The translations under genes and the position numbers were made by a program. The notes under the pieces are model-generated. The model had not been told where the DNA came from and ran no database searches. It was given only the letters and a program-made list of their open reading frames with translations. A DNA stretch of 17,970 nt, taken from assembly GCA_029012165.1 (NCBI GenBank), contig JAQXLO010000008.1, forward strand, positions 1-17,970, written 5' to 3'. This stretch comes from Oscillospiraceae bacterium (lineage in GTDB: Bacteria; Bacillota; Clostridia; Oscillospirales; Acutalibacteraceae). Shown here piece after piece: positions 1 to 7,459 of the stretch. Numbering within the stretch: position 1 is the first letter of the stretch; each line of letters opens with the position of its first letter.

Positions 1-459
1 AACCATCTCGATCCCGAAATACTCCAAAATACCGAAATGGCGGTCATATCCGGGCACAGGGCAAAGGAATTTGATGGGCTGTCCAAACCACGGCTTGCCG
101 CCGCATACGCCGTGGGTCATGCACTGGCTGATATAGTCAAACATCAAATTAAGACTGGAGCCGCCGCCGACCAAAATGTTCTGCACTTCCACGCCCAACA
201 AATCGGCAAACAGCTGTTTGATCTCTGTCATACCGGTGAGCAGACCATAGTTGCGCACCTCCATCTTATCCACGCCCTGCATGGCATCGCCCGGCTTGAG
301 CGCATCCAGCAGTCCGTCGGACAGCGCAAGCTGTTCCGTTGCCGGCTTTCCGCGTGCCATGTTCAGATTGAGATGCATTTGCTGAAACTTTTCATACTCG
401 CAGCGAAGCTCTGCCGCACGGGCTGTCAGTGCTTCTTTGGACATTGTCTTGAGATCCAT
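1..459 (-). CDS. Aminotransferase, class I subgroup Ic aspartate-aminotransferase type (partial, N-terminal part)
   Basis: A minus-strand frame runs unbroken from an ATG at 459 to the window edge (153 codons), so the C-terminal part, including the PLP lysine, lies outside. The protein starts MDLKTMSKEALTARAAEL and contains LNLNMARGKPATEQLALS, the N-terminal signature I associate with the PF12897 / subgroup Ic aspartate aminotransferases. It continues with YGLLTGMTEIKQLFADLLGV and a VGGGSSLNLM loop, where PLP phosphate contacts lie in fold-type I enzymes. Expected role: cytosolic PLP-dependent transfer of an amino group between an amino acid and a 2-oxo acid. AGAGGGG at 470-476 is 10 nt upstream of the ATG, and a consensus promoter lies at 498-526, so it is probably transcribed separately from the regulator upstream. 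Family is fairly sure; substrate is unknown. Confidence 0.85.
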   Translation of the reverse strand, partial: MDLKTMSKEALTARAAELRCEYEKFQQMHLNLNMARGKPATEQLALSDGLLDALKPGDAMQGVDKMEVRNYGLLTGMTEIKQLFADLLGVEVQNILVGGGSSLNLMFDYISQCMTHGVCGGKPWFGQPIKFLCPVPGYDRHFGILEYFGIEMV

Positions 460-497
460 AGTCGATATACCCCTCTGTTACGCTAAAATGTAGATTA

Positions 498-526
498 ACA
501 ATAGTATATTTTTCCGACTTTGTCAA
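498..526 (-). promoter_or_regulatory. Sigma-A promoter of the aminotransferase gene
   Basis: On the minus strand TTGACA (521-526) is followed after exactly 17 bp by TATTGT (498-503). The aminotransferase ATG lies about 40 nt downstream of the -10. Read directly from sequence; activity is inferred. Confidence 0.75.
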
Positions 527-542
527 GAGAAAAGAACACTTA

Positions 543-1133
543 TCAGCGTTTTCTTTTCGCAATCTGCTGCACATACAGTCCGTGACGGTTGCAGAAATAG
601 TAAAGGTGTTTTGTGCGGTTGACCTTAAATCTTGCCTGTGCATTTCCCTCCGGGTACAGCTTCACGATCTGCACGCCATCGTCCGATACCGCCGCCATGA
701 ACGAGATATAGTGAGATTTCGTCATGTCGTGGGGTATGGTGATAAAGTACTCGTCCTCCACCGCCTCAATCTGCAAGTCCTCCGACGGCTCTGCCTCCAG
801 CGCAGGCAACGTGATTCCGCAGCAGCTGACCACTGTATCTCCTGTTGCGCAGATCACATTGCCGCACACAGGGCAAACATAAAACCGAACCCGCAGCATA
901 TTAAAGGCACGGTTGACGTTGGAAATACAATTTCCCGACAGCAGTTCGATCACGGAAATACCCAGCGCCTGTGCCAAAGGCTCCAGAAGCGTGATGTCCG
1001 GGTAGCCGTTGCCGGTCTCCCACTTGGACACCGCCTTGTCGCTGACGCAGAGCTTTTGCGCCAGCTGCGCCTGAGTCATGTTTTGCTTTTCACGAAATCG
1101 CCGGATCGCAGTACCGGTCACATAAGGATCCAT
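543..1133 (-). CDS. XRE-family regulator fused to a desulfoferrodoxin-like iron domain
   Basis: A 196-residue protein. Residues about 8-65 are a classic XRE/Cro helix-turn-helix (MTQAQLAQKLCVSDKAVSKW, then a PDITLLEPLAQALG helix). Residues 84-190 resemble desulfoferrodoxin: the rubredoxin-like Fe(Cys)4 set C87, C90, C104, C105, then the superoxide-reductase core with PHDMTKSHY (H135, H141) and FCNRHGLY (C181, H184). Desulfoferrodoxin's Fe(His)4Cys centre needs a fourth His, in an EKHVP loop with a catalytic Lys; the segment between C105 and H135 is shortened and has no His. I infer an iron- or redox-sensing transcription factor rather than a full superoxide reductase. The ATG at 1133 is chosen over one 27 nt upstream because GGGAGAGG sits just before it. 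It lies 74 bp below the ABC permease gene. Confidence 0.85.
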   Translation of the reverse strand: MDPYVTGTAIRRFREKQNMTQAQLAQKLCVSDKAVSKWETGNGYPDITLLEPLAQALGISVIELLSGNCISNVNRAFNMLRVRFYVCPVCGNVICATGDTVVSCCGITLPALEAEPSEDLQIEAVEDEYFITIPHDMTKSHYISFMAAVSDDGVQIVKLYPEGNAQARFKVNRTKHLYYFCNRHGLYVQQIAKRKR

Positions 1134-1155
1134 AGTATCCTCTCCCTTCGCCAAA

Positions 1156-1184
1156 AGCATACCACACCCTCTGTTCCTTTACAA
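1156..1184 (-). promoter_or_regulatory. Possible separate promoter of the XRE-desulfoferrodoxin gene
   Basis: Minus strand TTGTAA (1179-1184), 17 bp, TATGCT (1156-1161), each two mismatches from consensus. It sits between the permease stop and the regulator start. I see no convincing terminator between the two genes, so read-through from the tetR operon is also possible. Confidence 0.4.
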
Positions 1185-1207
1185 CCTACGCAAAGTAGAG
1201 GAGCCGT

Positions 1208-2812
1208 TTACAGATGGGCAAAAAGTGCAGCGCCCTTTGTATACAGCCATTTGCGCAGATACAGCGTCGCCAAAACCAGCACCACTGCAAATATCGTCAT
1301 GCCGATCGTGACAGGTATCACTCTGCTCAGAAGATAGATACTGCCCGCCATCAGGATGCACGCTGCCCAGCCTCCGAACAAGGTCACCATTACGCTCATG
1401 CTCTGTTTTACGGGCACAGTCTCGTTCGTCCAGGTCAGATTGGGCTTTTTGACGCCCATCACCAAACCCAAATTGGCGGTAAATATAATAAACAGCCAAA
1501 CAAGCACCGCAGAGATCACCATGGCAGAAACGTCCGTGCGAAGCACAAGGTTAAAAGCAACTGTGCAGATCAGCGCAGGAATGCTGTTCAGAAGAATATG
1601 CAGCTTTTCCTTGGCTTGCAATACCTGTTTCGGGTCAACGGGCAGGGACTGCAAGATCCAGATCATTTTACCTTCCAGCGAAACCGAGGGTGCCGAAACT
1701 GCATTCATGGAAATAATCATACAGACCGCAACGGCAATCAGCGGCGCCAAAAGCTGATCTACTCCCGGCAGCTCAGCCAGTACGGCTTGCATGGTCTGCT
1801 GCAAATAGGACGCACGAATCACTGCAAATACTGCCAGCCCAACAAGGATCAGCAAACCCAGTCCGCAGTTGAGCATGTATACAGGACTGTTGGAGAAACG
1901 CTTTAGCTCCTTTTTTAAGAGCGCTTGCCCAACATTCGCCGATTTCATGGCAGATTGCTTGTATACCGTCTTTTTGGGACCTGAACGGGTCGTCGCAATG
2001 CGGATAAAGGTTTTGGAAAGCACAAAATAGGTCAGCGCAAAAAGCGCCAGAGTACCTGCAACCAACACCAACAGCGCCTTCACGCTTCCCGCACCGGCAA
2101 GACCAAAGACGTAAAAAGGAAACAGATAGGAGCGGATGGCAGTGCCGACCTTGTCCGCATTCGCCACTACAGACTGGAGTAAGGAGTTGATCTTAAAGTA
2201 ACAAACATAATAGACTCCAAACAGCAGAAAGCCCAGCAAAGCCGTGGTGATCGCCTTGTTTTTCATTTTTGTGGACAGTGCGGCAATCCCATACCCGAGC
2301 ACACAGGTCAGAATCAGCACGAGGACAGCCACCAAAAGCCACAGCACGATCGGAAACAGAATCTTTGCTGCCGTTTGCTGCGCACGGATCCAATACACAA
2401 GCATCGCCGGAATAAACACCAACGATTCATACAGCAAGCCCATAGCAAACACGCCGGACATCCGGGCAAAAAGAATTTTGGACGGCGGAATAGGCATGGC
2501 CAGCAGCATTTCATTATCCTTGGCCAAATACAGGCTTGCGTATGTGTTGAACACATCGCCAAATACACCCAACATAATGGCAAAAAGACCCATCAGCGCA
2601 AAGTACAGCCAGTCCATCCCCATGGGAAGGAATGCATCGGCAAAGAGCATCGCCATCCCGAAAACGGATGCACCGATGGCAAAAAACACAAACACGAACA
2701 GGAGGACAAACCCGGCTGTTCCACCCTTGGAACGGAGTTTGCCGGTCTTTTTGTCCTGAAAATAAAAGGCGTTTAGTTCCAGAAATTGCTTTTTCATCAA
2801 TGCTTTGAGCAT
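1208..2812 (-). CDS. ABC transporter permease, large ABC-2-like exporter subunit
   Basis: About 534 residues with roughly a dozen hydrophobic segments, e.g. TAGFVLLFVFVFFAIGASVF, LWLLVAVLVLILTCVLGYGI and MSVMVTLFGGWAACILMAGS. The N-terminus LKALMKKQFLELNAFYFQD and residues DKKTGKLRSKGG resemble the Firmicute 'putative ABC exporter' permeases (PF16949 type). It would form the membrane channel for the ATPase encoded just upstream. Three ATGs stand in tandem (2818, 2815, 2812). The first overlaps the ATPase stop as ATGA, but GGAGG is only 1 nt before it and 7 nt before the third, so 2812 is chosen; the difference is two residues. Substrate unknown. Last gene of the TetR/PspC operon. Confidence 0.85.
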   Translation of the reverse strand: MLKALMKKQFLELNAFYFQDKKTGKLRSKGGTAGFVLLFVFVFFAIGASVFGMAMLFADAFLPMGMDWLYFALMGLFAIMLGVFGDVFNTYASLYLAKDNEMLLAMPIPPSKILFARMSGVFAMGLLYESLVFIPAMLVYWIRAQQTAAKILFPIVLWLLVAVLVLILTCVLGYGIAALSTKMKNKAITTALLGFLLFGVYYVCYFKINSLLQSVVANADKVGTAIRSYLFPFYVFGLAGAGSVKALLVLVAGTLALFALTYFVLSKTFIRIATTRSGPKKTVYKQSAMKSANVGQALLKKELKRFSNSPVYMLNCGLGLLILVGLAVFAVIRASYLQQTMQAVLAELPGVDQLLAPLIAVAVCMIISMNAVSAPSVSLEGKMIWILQSLPVDPKQVLQAKEKLHILLNSIPALICTVAFNLVLRTDVSAMVISAVLVWLFIIFTANLGLVMGVKKPNLTWTNETVPVKQSMSVMVTLFGGWAACILMAGSIYLLSRVIPVTIGMTIFAVVLVLATLYLRKWLYTKGAALFAHL

Positions 2813-2814
2813 CA

Positions 2815-3519
2815 TCATGCCTCCAATTCCAGAAAGACGGATTCCAGGCTCTCGTCACCCTTGACCTCGTCCATGGTGCCGCTCTTGATCAGCTTGCCGC
2901 CCTTGATGATCGCCACCTTGTCGCACAGCTTTTCGGCAACCTCCAAAACATGGGTCGAGAAAAAGATGGCACCGCCGTTGTCGCAGATCTCCCGCATAAT
3001 CCCCTTTAAAATATGGGCAGCCTTCGGGTCAAGTCCCACAAACGGCTCATCCATAATCACCAGTTTCGGGTCATGAATCAGAGCCGAGATGACAGCCAAC
3101 TTTTGCTTCATACCGTGGGAATACGCTGAGATCGGTTCGGCAAGATCTTTCTCGATCTCAAAGCTGTCTGCATACTTGTGGATCCTCGCCTGTCTCTCCT
3201 GTGCGGAAACGCCGAAAATGTCGGCAATGAAATTCAAATACTGGATCCCGGTCATAAACTCGTACAGATCCGGGTTGTCGGGAATGTAGGCGATCTTCTG
3301 TTTGCACGCAAGCGGCTGCGCTTTCACGGAATGACCATTCACCGTGATCTCCCCTGCATCCGGCTGCAAAATACCGACAACAGCCTTAAGGGTCGTTGTT
3401 TTGCCTGCGCCGTTGTGCCCGATAAAGCCGTAAATCTCTCCGGGACGAATATGCAGGCTCAAATCGTCCACCGCTTTTTTATCTCCGTATACTTTGGTCA
3501 GGTGGTCAATTTTCAGCAT
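2815..3519 (-). CDS. ABC transporter ATP-binding protein (export type)
   Basis: A 234-residue nucleotide-binding subunit of normal length. Walker A GHNGAGKT (34-41), signature YSHGMKQK (133-140; S-H-G-M instead of LSGGQ, common in ABC-2 exporters), Walker B LVIMDEP (153-159), D-loop GLDP (162-165) and switch histidine in STH (178-180). The Q-loop position reads YIPDNPDLYE, also usual for this group. It hydrolyses ATP on the cytosolic face to drive the partner permease encoded immediately downstream (ATGA overlap). AAGGAG precedes the ATG at 3519, which overlaps the end of the preceding gene by 14 nt, implying translational coupling. Substrate cannot be told from sequence. Confidence 0.93.
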   Translation of the reverse strand: MLKIDHLTKVYGDKKAVDDLSLHIRPGEIYGFIGHNGAGKTTTLKAVVGILQPDAGEITVNGHSVKAQPLACKQKIAYIPDNPDLYEFMTGIQYLNFIADIFGVSAQERQARIHKYADSFEIEKDLAEPISAYSHGMKQKLAVISALIHDPKLVIMDEPFVGLDPKAAHILKGIMREICDNGGAIFFSTHVLEVAEKLCDKVAIIKGGKLIKSGTMDEVKGDESLESVFLELEA

Positions 3520-4057
3520 TTTCTTTCTCCTTCTCTGCGCCGTATTTCAAAAGAAACGACACGATAATCAATGTAACCCCTATGCTCAAGGAAGTTTCCA
3601 GCTCCGGGTTTGTCCAATCCAAGCCGCCGCCCATCACTTTTTGGAGAACAGCACAAATGATCTTGGCCAGGATATAGCAGCCAAGGGAAACCGCCATGGT
3701 CAGGATGCCCAGACGCTGCATTTCTCTTGCGCCATGCAGGGTAAAGGGTGTCCCGTCACGCAGTGCGTTGGCAAAGTATTTTTCCGCAAACTTACACAAT
3801 ACCGCTTTACCGGCGCAAAGGATACTGGAAGAAATCAACGCCATATACACCCCTGTCTCCCCTGCGCCAAGCGCATCTGCCAAAAGTCCGTGAATCTGCA
3901 CCCCGCCAATTTTCAGCACGCCGTAGAGACCCAGCGCATAGCTGAGGGTGCCGGCGGCGCAGAGACACACACCCACCGTGAACAGCACAAATAAAACTTT
4001 ACTGGCAATCCTGCCGATTTTGGAAAAGGTTTGAATGACTTTTAATGTACTTTCCAT
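3506..4057 (-). CDS. Four-TM membrane protein of unknown function, DUF2975-like
   Basis: 183 residues with hydrophobic segments near 18-45, 70-95, 120-145 and 158-172 and a charged tail (YGAEKEKENAEN). The central stretch NALRDGTPFTLHGAREMQRLGI followed by a TM helix resembles the conserved loop of DUF2975-type proteins, but this is a weak match by eye. The ATG at 4057 is preferred to a TTG two codons upstream because GAGGG lies 7 nt before the ATG. It lies between pspC and the ABC ATPase, overlaps the latter by 14 nt, and may be an accessory or immunity-like membrane partner of the transporter (inference). Confidence 0.7.
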   Translation of the reverse strand: MESTLKVIQTFSKIGRIASKVLFVLFTVGVCLCAAGTLSYALGLYGVLKIGGVQIHGLLADALGAGETGVYMALISSSILCAGKAVLCKFAEKYFANALRDGTPFTLHGAREMQRLGILTMAVSLGCYILAKIICAVLQKVMGGGLDWTNPELETSLSIGVTLIIVSFLLKYGAEKEKENAEN

Positions 4058-4067
4058 ATGCAAGCCC

Positions 4068-4265
4068 TCATACGATAGAATCGGGCTTTACCGGCATAAT
4101 GATCGCTGCGACCAGATATGCGACCAAGCCGCAGCCGCCCATCAGGCTAAACAACACCAGCGCCAAGCGAATCCATGTGACATCCACATCGAAATACTCC
4201 GCAAAGCCGGCACAAACGCCTGCGATCATTTTGTTTTCATTCACACGATACAATGTTTTTTTCAT
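4068..4265 (-). CDS. PspC-domain small membrane protein
   Basis: 65 residues, essentially a lone PspC domain: LYRVNENKMIAGVCAGFAEY, then FDVDVTWIRLALVLF and a glycine-containing TM helix ending in AAIIMP. PspC proteins are inner-membrane factors of envelope-stress responses in enterobacteria; in Firmicutes they occur as short stand-alone proteins of less certain role. GGAGGAG stands before the ATG at 4265. The start lies 29 nt inside the end of the upstream tetR gene, and the next gene begins 11 nt after its stop. Confidence 0.9.
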   Translation of the reverse strand: MKKTLYRVNENKMIAGVCAGFAEYFDVDVTWIRLALVLFSLMGGCGLVAYLVAAIIMPVKPDSIV

Positions 4266-4938
4266 AGGTTTCTCCTCCGTTTTCTATTGATTTATATGGC
4301 ATTGCGCCGTTCAGAGCGTTATATTCTGCGGTTCCGATCTTTACCGGCGCTATGTCCGCATCCCGAGAGCCGCCGCTTTTGATATACATCAAACAGGCGG
4401 CAAACATCTGCCCGAGCATGGACACGATCTGGTTTTCCGTGAAAAAGCAGACTTTTGTGGCGCATAGCGCACAGATTCCGTGGGCATAGACCCAAATCTG
4501 GTTGAACAGCCCGACAGCCTGCTCGTTCGTCATGTGATAGTCCTCGCAGATTTTCTGAATATCCTGCTCAAAACCTGCTTCGTGCAGGCGCATCCATGTA
4601 TTGAAATCCAGGGTTTCCGGATGCTCAGTCATAAAAAGCATTTGAAAAAGCTTCGGTTCCGTCTGCGCAAACTGTATAAGCAGAATTCCCCGCTTTTTAA
4701 AGGATGGGACATAGTCGTCTGCCTCACGAAGCCAATCCAAAAACATCTTTTTGGCGGCTTCGGTCACCGCCTCTGCCAGAGCCTCCATGCTCGGAAAATA
4801 GGTAAAAACCGGTCTTGTGGAGGTACCGAGACGTGCGCCGACCTCCCGCGCCGTGATCGCTTCGAGACCCCTTTCCCGAGCGATTTCCAGCGCCGCATCG
4901 ACAATTTCCTGCTTTTCAAATTTTGGCTTCGGTGGCAT
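4237..4938 (-). CDS. TetR/AcrR-family transcriptional regulator
   Basis: 233 residues. Residues 8-55 form the TetR DNA-binding domain (EIVDAALEIARERGLEAITA, REVGARLGTSTRPVFTYF). The remainder is helical, with the WVYAHGICALCATK segment typical of TetR ligand-binding domains. A non-conserved tail of about 40 residues runs into the start of pspC. The start at ATG 4938 (MPPKPKFEKQ) is chosen because GGAAGTG precedes it; an upstream in-frame start would lie across the promoter and operator. First gene of the five-gene operon. A palindrome at 4954-4977 directly upstream suggests self-repression relieved by a small molecule or membrane-active compound (inference). Confidence 0.92.
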   Translation of the reverse strand: MPPKPKFEKQEIVDAALEIARERGLEAITAREVGARLGTSTRPVFTYFPSMEALAEAVTEAAKKMFLDWLREADDYVPSFKKRGILLIQFAQTEPKLFQMLFMTEHPETLDFNTWMRLHEAGFEQDIQKICEDYHMTNEQAVGLFNQIWVYAHGICALCATKVCFFTENQIVSMLGQMFAACLMYIKSGGSRDADIAPVKIGTAEYNALNGAMPYKSIENGGETYEKNIVSCE

Positions 4939-4953
4939 TGAATCACTTCCTGT

Positions 4954-4977
4954 AACATATGTTGCGCAACATCTGTT
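4954..4977 (-). promoter_or_regulatory. Palindromic operator, probably for the TetR regulator
   Basis: A 24-bp inverted repeat with 11 of 12 pairs matching; its perfect core is ATGTTGCGCAACAT (4959-4972). It lies 4 bp downstream of the -10 of the tetR promoter, covering the likely transcription start, and 15 bp before the tetR ATG. Position and symmetry fit TetR-family autorepression; binding is inferred. Confidence 0.75.
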
Positions 4978-4981
4978 GCCT

Positions 4982-5010
4982 ATTGTACACCTCTTTTCTC
5001 CATTTGTCAA
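4982..5010 (-). promoter_or_regulatory. Sigma-A promoter of the tetR-pspC-ABC operon
   Basis: Minus strand TTGACA (5005-5010), 17-bp spacer, TACAAT (4982-4987). The start would fall near 4975, inside the palindrome at 4954-4977. Confidence 0.85.
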
Positions 5011-5036
5011 CAGATATTGCAAATTTTATCGCTCCT

Positions 5037-5251
5037 CACGAAAAATTGTGGGATTTGTGCTTTGCATCGGGGAACCCCCGGCGCGGGTTCCCCACGCCAA
5101 AACAGTCCACCGTAGTGTTTTGGCTCCCCTCCTGCGCTTTTCTGTTGTTTGGATTTCGCCGACTGCGGTCGGCGACCAAAGGCGCCGCCGGTGGAATCCG
5201 CAAGCCATTAAAAAGGCTTGACCGAAACTTTTAATCCCACAAAAATCCGTG
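5037..5251. repeat. Structured intergenic element with terminal inverted repeats and five hairpins (possible MITE-like repeat or RNA)
   Basis: No gene lies here. Imperfect inverted repeats bound it: CACG plus TTGTGGGATT (5037-5055) against AATCCCACAA plus CGTG (5233-5251), 15 of 19 positions matching. Inside are GGGGAACCC/GGGTTCCCC (5069-5077/5085-5093), GCCAAAACA/TGTTTTGGC (5096-5104/5116-5124), CGCCGAC/GTCGGCG with a TGCG loop (5157-5163/5168-5174), CCA-GGC/GCC-TGG with a 2x2 mismatch (5176-5183/5187-5194) and CAAGCC/GGCTTG (5201-5206/5215-5220). GGATT/AATCC (5151-5155/5195-5199) encloses the third and fourth hairpins as a three-way junction. Similar structured intergenic repeats occur in gut Clostridia as far as I remember; that is not checked. 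Confidence 0.65.
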
Positions 5252-5268
5252 ATGAACCAAATAATAGC

Positions 5269-5305
5269 AGCCGGACAGCCGTTTTCAGGCCGCCCGGCTT
5301 TTTTT
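5269..5305. terminator. Hairpin terminator downstream of the kinase gene, possibly bidirectional
   Basis: Arms at 5269-5280 and 5288-5299 with a 7-nt loop. As minus-strand RNA all 12 pairs form, two of them G-U; as plus-strand RNA these two are A-C mismatches. The minus transcript has an A-run before and a weak U-rich tail (ATTATTT) after; the plus transcript has seven Ts (5299-5305). Pairing favours ending the kinase transcript; the T-run favours the plus direction. Confidence 0.65.
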
Positions 5306-5337
5306 GTTTTTTGAGCTGTCTATGTGCGGCAGCGCTT

Positions 5338-6690
5338 TCATTCCTGTGCGGTGTTGGGGGTCAGCACAACGGTTTTGTAGGTCGGTTTGGTCTGCGTGAC
5401 CGTGTATGCGCCGCCGTATTTTTTGACGATCTCCCGGATGATGGTGGTACCGTAGCCGTGGCCGTCCCTTTGCTTCACGGGCGTATCGGGAACGGAATTT
5501 TCTCCCTCGACACAAACCCTGTCCGGGTCGATGCACAGGGAGAAGCAGACGCTCTTTTCTTCGCTTTCCGCCGCAGCGTGCAGAGCGTTGTCCAGCAGAT
5601 TGTGCAGCAGACGGCAAAGGTCATAGTCGCTGATCTTGACGGGGGCGTTTTCCTCCACGGACACTTGCAGAGAAACACCGTGTTCCTTGGCATACTGCTG
5701 TTTGATGTACACCGTGGTGTTGATGGTTTCGTTGGAGCAGAGCGTTGTGCCGCCGCCCTCAAAGACAGTGCTGCCGGCACTTTTCAAAATATCCTCCGCC
5801 TTTTCCGGCTTGCCGATCTCGATAAATCCGGCGGCGGTGGTCAGCAGGTTGGACATATCGTGACGAATTTTCCGCAAAGCGAGATGTTCCTCCCGAACCA
5901 TCTGCATCTGCTCGTAGTTCATATTGGCTTTCAGAATCTGTTTCTGATTCTCCCGATCCCGTTCCTCCATTTTGTTCATGTAGTCCACTGCGAACAGCAC
6001 GGCGATGTCGAGCAGGAAGCACAGCCCCAAGGCGACAAAAATCATGGTTTGCAGGATGGAAAGCTGTCGGGAAACCTGTGCGGAATCCAAATCGAACGAC
6101 ACAAGGAGCTGGACGGGTACATAGGCGATGGGCGTACAGAGGATGTGTGTCACGGGGAACAGGTACATCCACAGTGCTCGGCGGTTGTGCGCAGTGGCGG
6201 GAGATGTCTTTCTCTGGATCAGACGGATGACAAAAACAAAGAGGTAGGAAAACGCAAAAATAAAAATGCTGTCGGCGATCAAGTCGTACAGATACATTTC
6301 AAACTCTGCCAAGCGCATTGCGTTCTGTCCGGCAAACAGCTGAGAAAACACGGCGTAGGCGAAGGAGCCTGCCATTTTTGCGCCCTCTGCCAAAAAGCCG
6401 ACAAACAGCTTATACAGCAGCTTGCCCCGGCACACCAAACAGATGGCGCTCAGGTAGCACAGGATGGTCAAAACGTAAAAAATCAGCTCATATTTTGCCG
6501 TTTGCTCGTTCAGCACAGTTACCCCAACGCCCGAGATCGCCATGTATCCGCCGACGATGGACAAAAAGGTGACAGCGGTGTTGTACTTATCCTTGAGCAT
6601 GGCGTGCGCTATGTTGAAAACAATCAGTGCCCGGGCAAGATGCAGGATAAACGCCCAAGGAAAAAATTCGGTCATGTTTACGATGATCAT
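5338..6690 (-). CDS. GHKL sensor histidine kinase, AgrC-like (HPK10 type)
   Basis: 450 residues. The N-terminal 235 residues hold about six to seven TM helices; a coiled-coil-like linker follows (235-272, MEERDRENQKQILKANMNYE). The H-box is LRKIRHDMSNLL with phospho-acceptor His277. The GHKL ATPase domain has LLHNLLDNALHAA (N364, N368) and the glycine motif DGHGYGTTIIREIV (409-422). This is the membrane-sensor architecture of AgrC, FsrC and VirS peptide-sensing kinases. The partner is the LytTR regulator 14 nt upstream. No agrB or agrD gene is in the window, so the ligand is unknown. AAGGAGAC precedes the ATG at 6690. Kinase role confident; peptide sensing is an inference from topology. Confidence 0.9.
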   Translation of the reverse strand: MIIVNMTEFFPWAFILHLARALIVFNIAHAMLKDKYNTAVTFLSIVGGYMAISGVGVTVLNEQTAKYELIFYVLTILCYLSAICLVCRGKLLYKLFVGFLAEGAKMAGSFAYAVFSQLFAGQNAMRLAEFEMYLYDLIADSIFIFAFSYLFVFVIRLIQRKTSPATAHNRRALWMYLFPVTHILCTPIAYVPVQLLVSFDLDSAQVSRQLSILQTMIFVALGLCFLLDIAVLFAVDYMNKMEERDRENQKQILKANMNYEQMQMVREEHLALRKIRHDMSNLLTTAAGFIEIGKPEKAEDILKSAGSTVFEGGGTTLCSNETINTTVYIKQQYAKEHGVSLQVSVEENAPVKISDYDLCRLLHNLLDNALHAAAESEEKSVCFSLCIDPDRVCVEGENSVPDTPVKQRDGHGYGTTIIREIVKKYGGAYTVTQTKPTYKTVVLTPNTAQE

Positions 6691-6704
6691 GGGTTTCGTC
6701 TCCT

Positions 6705-7421
6705 TTACAATTTCAGCAGATAGTTGCGGTATATTTGGATGACTTCGCCGTATTTTTTGGGCGGAATCGGAATTTGTACCCCGGAGGACAGGGTGAAGCA
6801 GTGGGGAGAGAAGCTGCGGATGTGGTTCATGTTCACCATGAAGGATTTGTGACAGCGTAAAAAATTCGGCGGGAGCTTTTGCGAAAATTTTTTCAGCGTG
6901 CAGTAAATCATCATGCTTGCCCCGTCGGACAGATGCAGCATCAGGTTGTTGTTAAATGTTTCGATATACAGAAGATTTTGAAAATTGACGGCGTAGTTTT
7001 CACTCCCGATCCGAACAAGCTCTATGTTCGGGTCTTTTTTTGCGCTGAAGTTGATCGCTCGTTTAAGCGCACGCAAAAGCTGTTCGTCCGTCAGGCGGGA
7101 TTTGATGAAGTAATAGCAGCAGTCAATTTCAGAGAGATTATAGGTTTCCACGGGGAAGGCCGTCATCAGGATGCAGGGAACGTTTTGCAGGTCGCTTTGC
7201 AGCTGCATCAGACGGTTCACGGCGTTTTCTTCCTGCAGCATCACATCCAAAAAGAGAATGTCTGTGGGATTTTCGCAGATATACTGTAATGCGGTGTCCA
7301 GATCCTTGACGCAGTGAATGGATGCCTGCATTTGCAGCTTGTCCTGCAGCACTTCCCGTATTTTATAGGACAGGATTTCCTGATAGGAAAGGTCATCGTC
7401 GCACAGCAGAATGCGCAGCAA
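6705..7421 (-). CDS. LytTR-family response regulator, AgrA-like (TTG start)
   Basis: 238 residues. The receiver domain (1-125) has the acidic triad D8-D9-D10, phospho-acceptor D59 in DILFLDVML, threonine in ILMTAF and lysine in CYYFIKSRL. A LytTR DNA-binding domain follows (about 137-238), with LLYIETFNNNLMLHL and FLRCHKSFMVNMNHIRSF. Such domains bind direct repeats with a GTT core. The start is TTG at 7421: AAAGGAGG (7430-7437) ends 8 nt before it, whereas the ATG at 7426 is out of frame and only 3 nt from the Shine-Dalgarno. Co-transcribed with the kinase. It is divergent from the exported-protein operon, which is its most likely target. Confidence 0.93.
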   Translation of the reverse strand: MLRILLCDDDLSYQEILSYKIREVLQDKLQMQASIHCVKDLDTALQYICENPTDILFLDVMLQEENAVNRLMQLQSDLQNVPCILMTAFPVETYNLSEIDCCYYFIKSRLTDEQLLRALKRAINFSAKKDPNIELVRIGSENYAVNFQNLLYIETFNNNLMLHLSDGASMMIYCTLKKFSQKLPPNFLRCHKSFMVNMNHIRSFSPHCFTLSSGVQIPIPPKKYGEVIQIYRNYLLKL

Positions 7422-7459
7422 AGCATTTTCCTCCTTTATCGACAGTTTCCGACAGAGGG

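Noticed and set aside
5218..6723. 501-codon plus-strand open frame
   Set aside because: It is antisense to the kinase gene, has no ribosome site and low-complexity His/Gln-rich content. The minus-strand frame has clear H-, N- and G-boxes.
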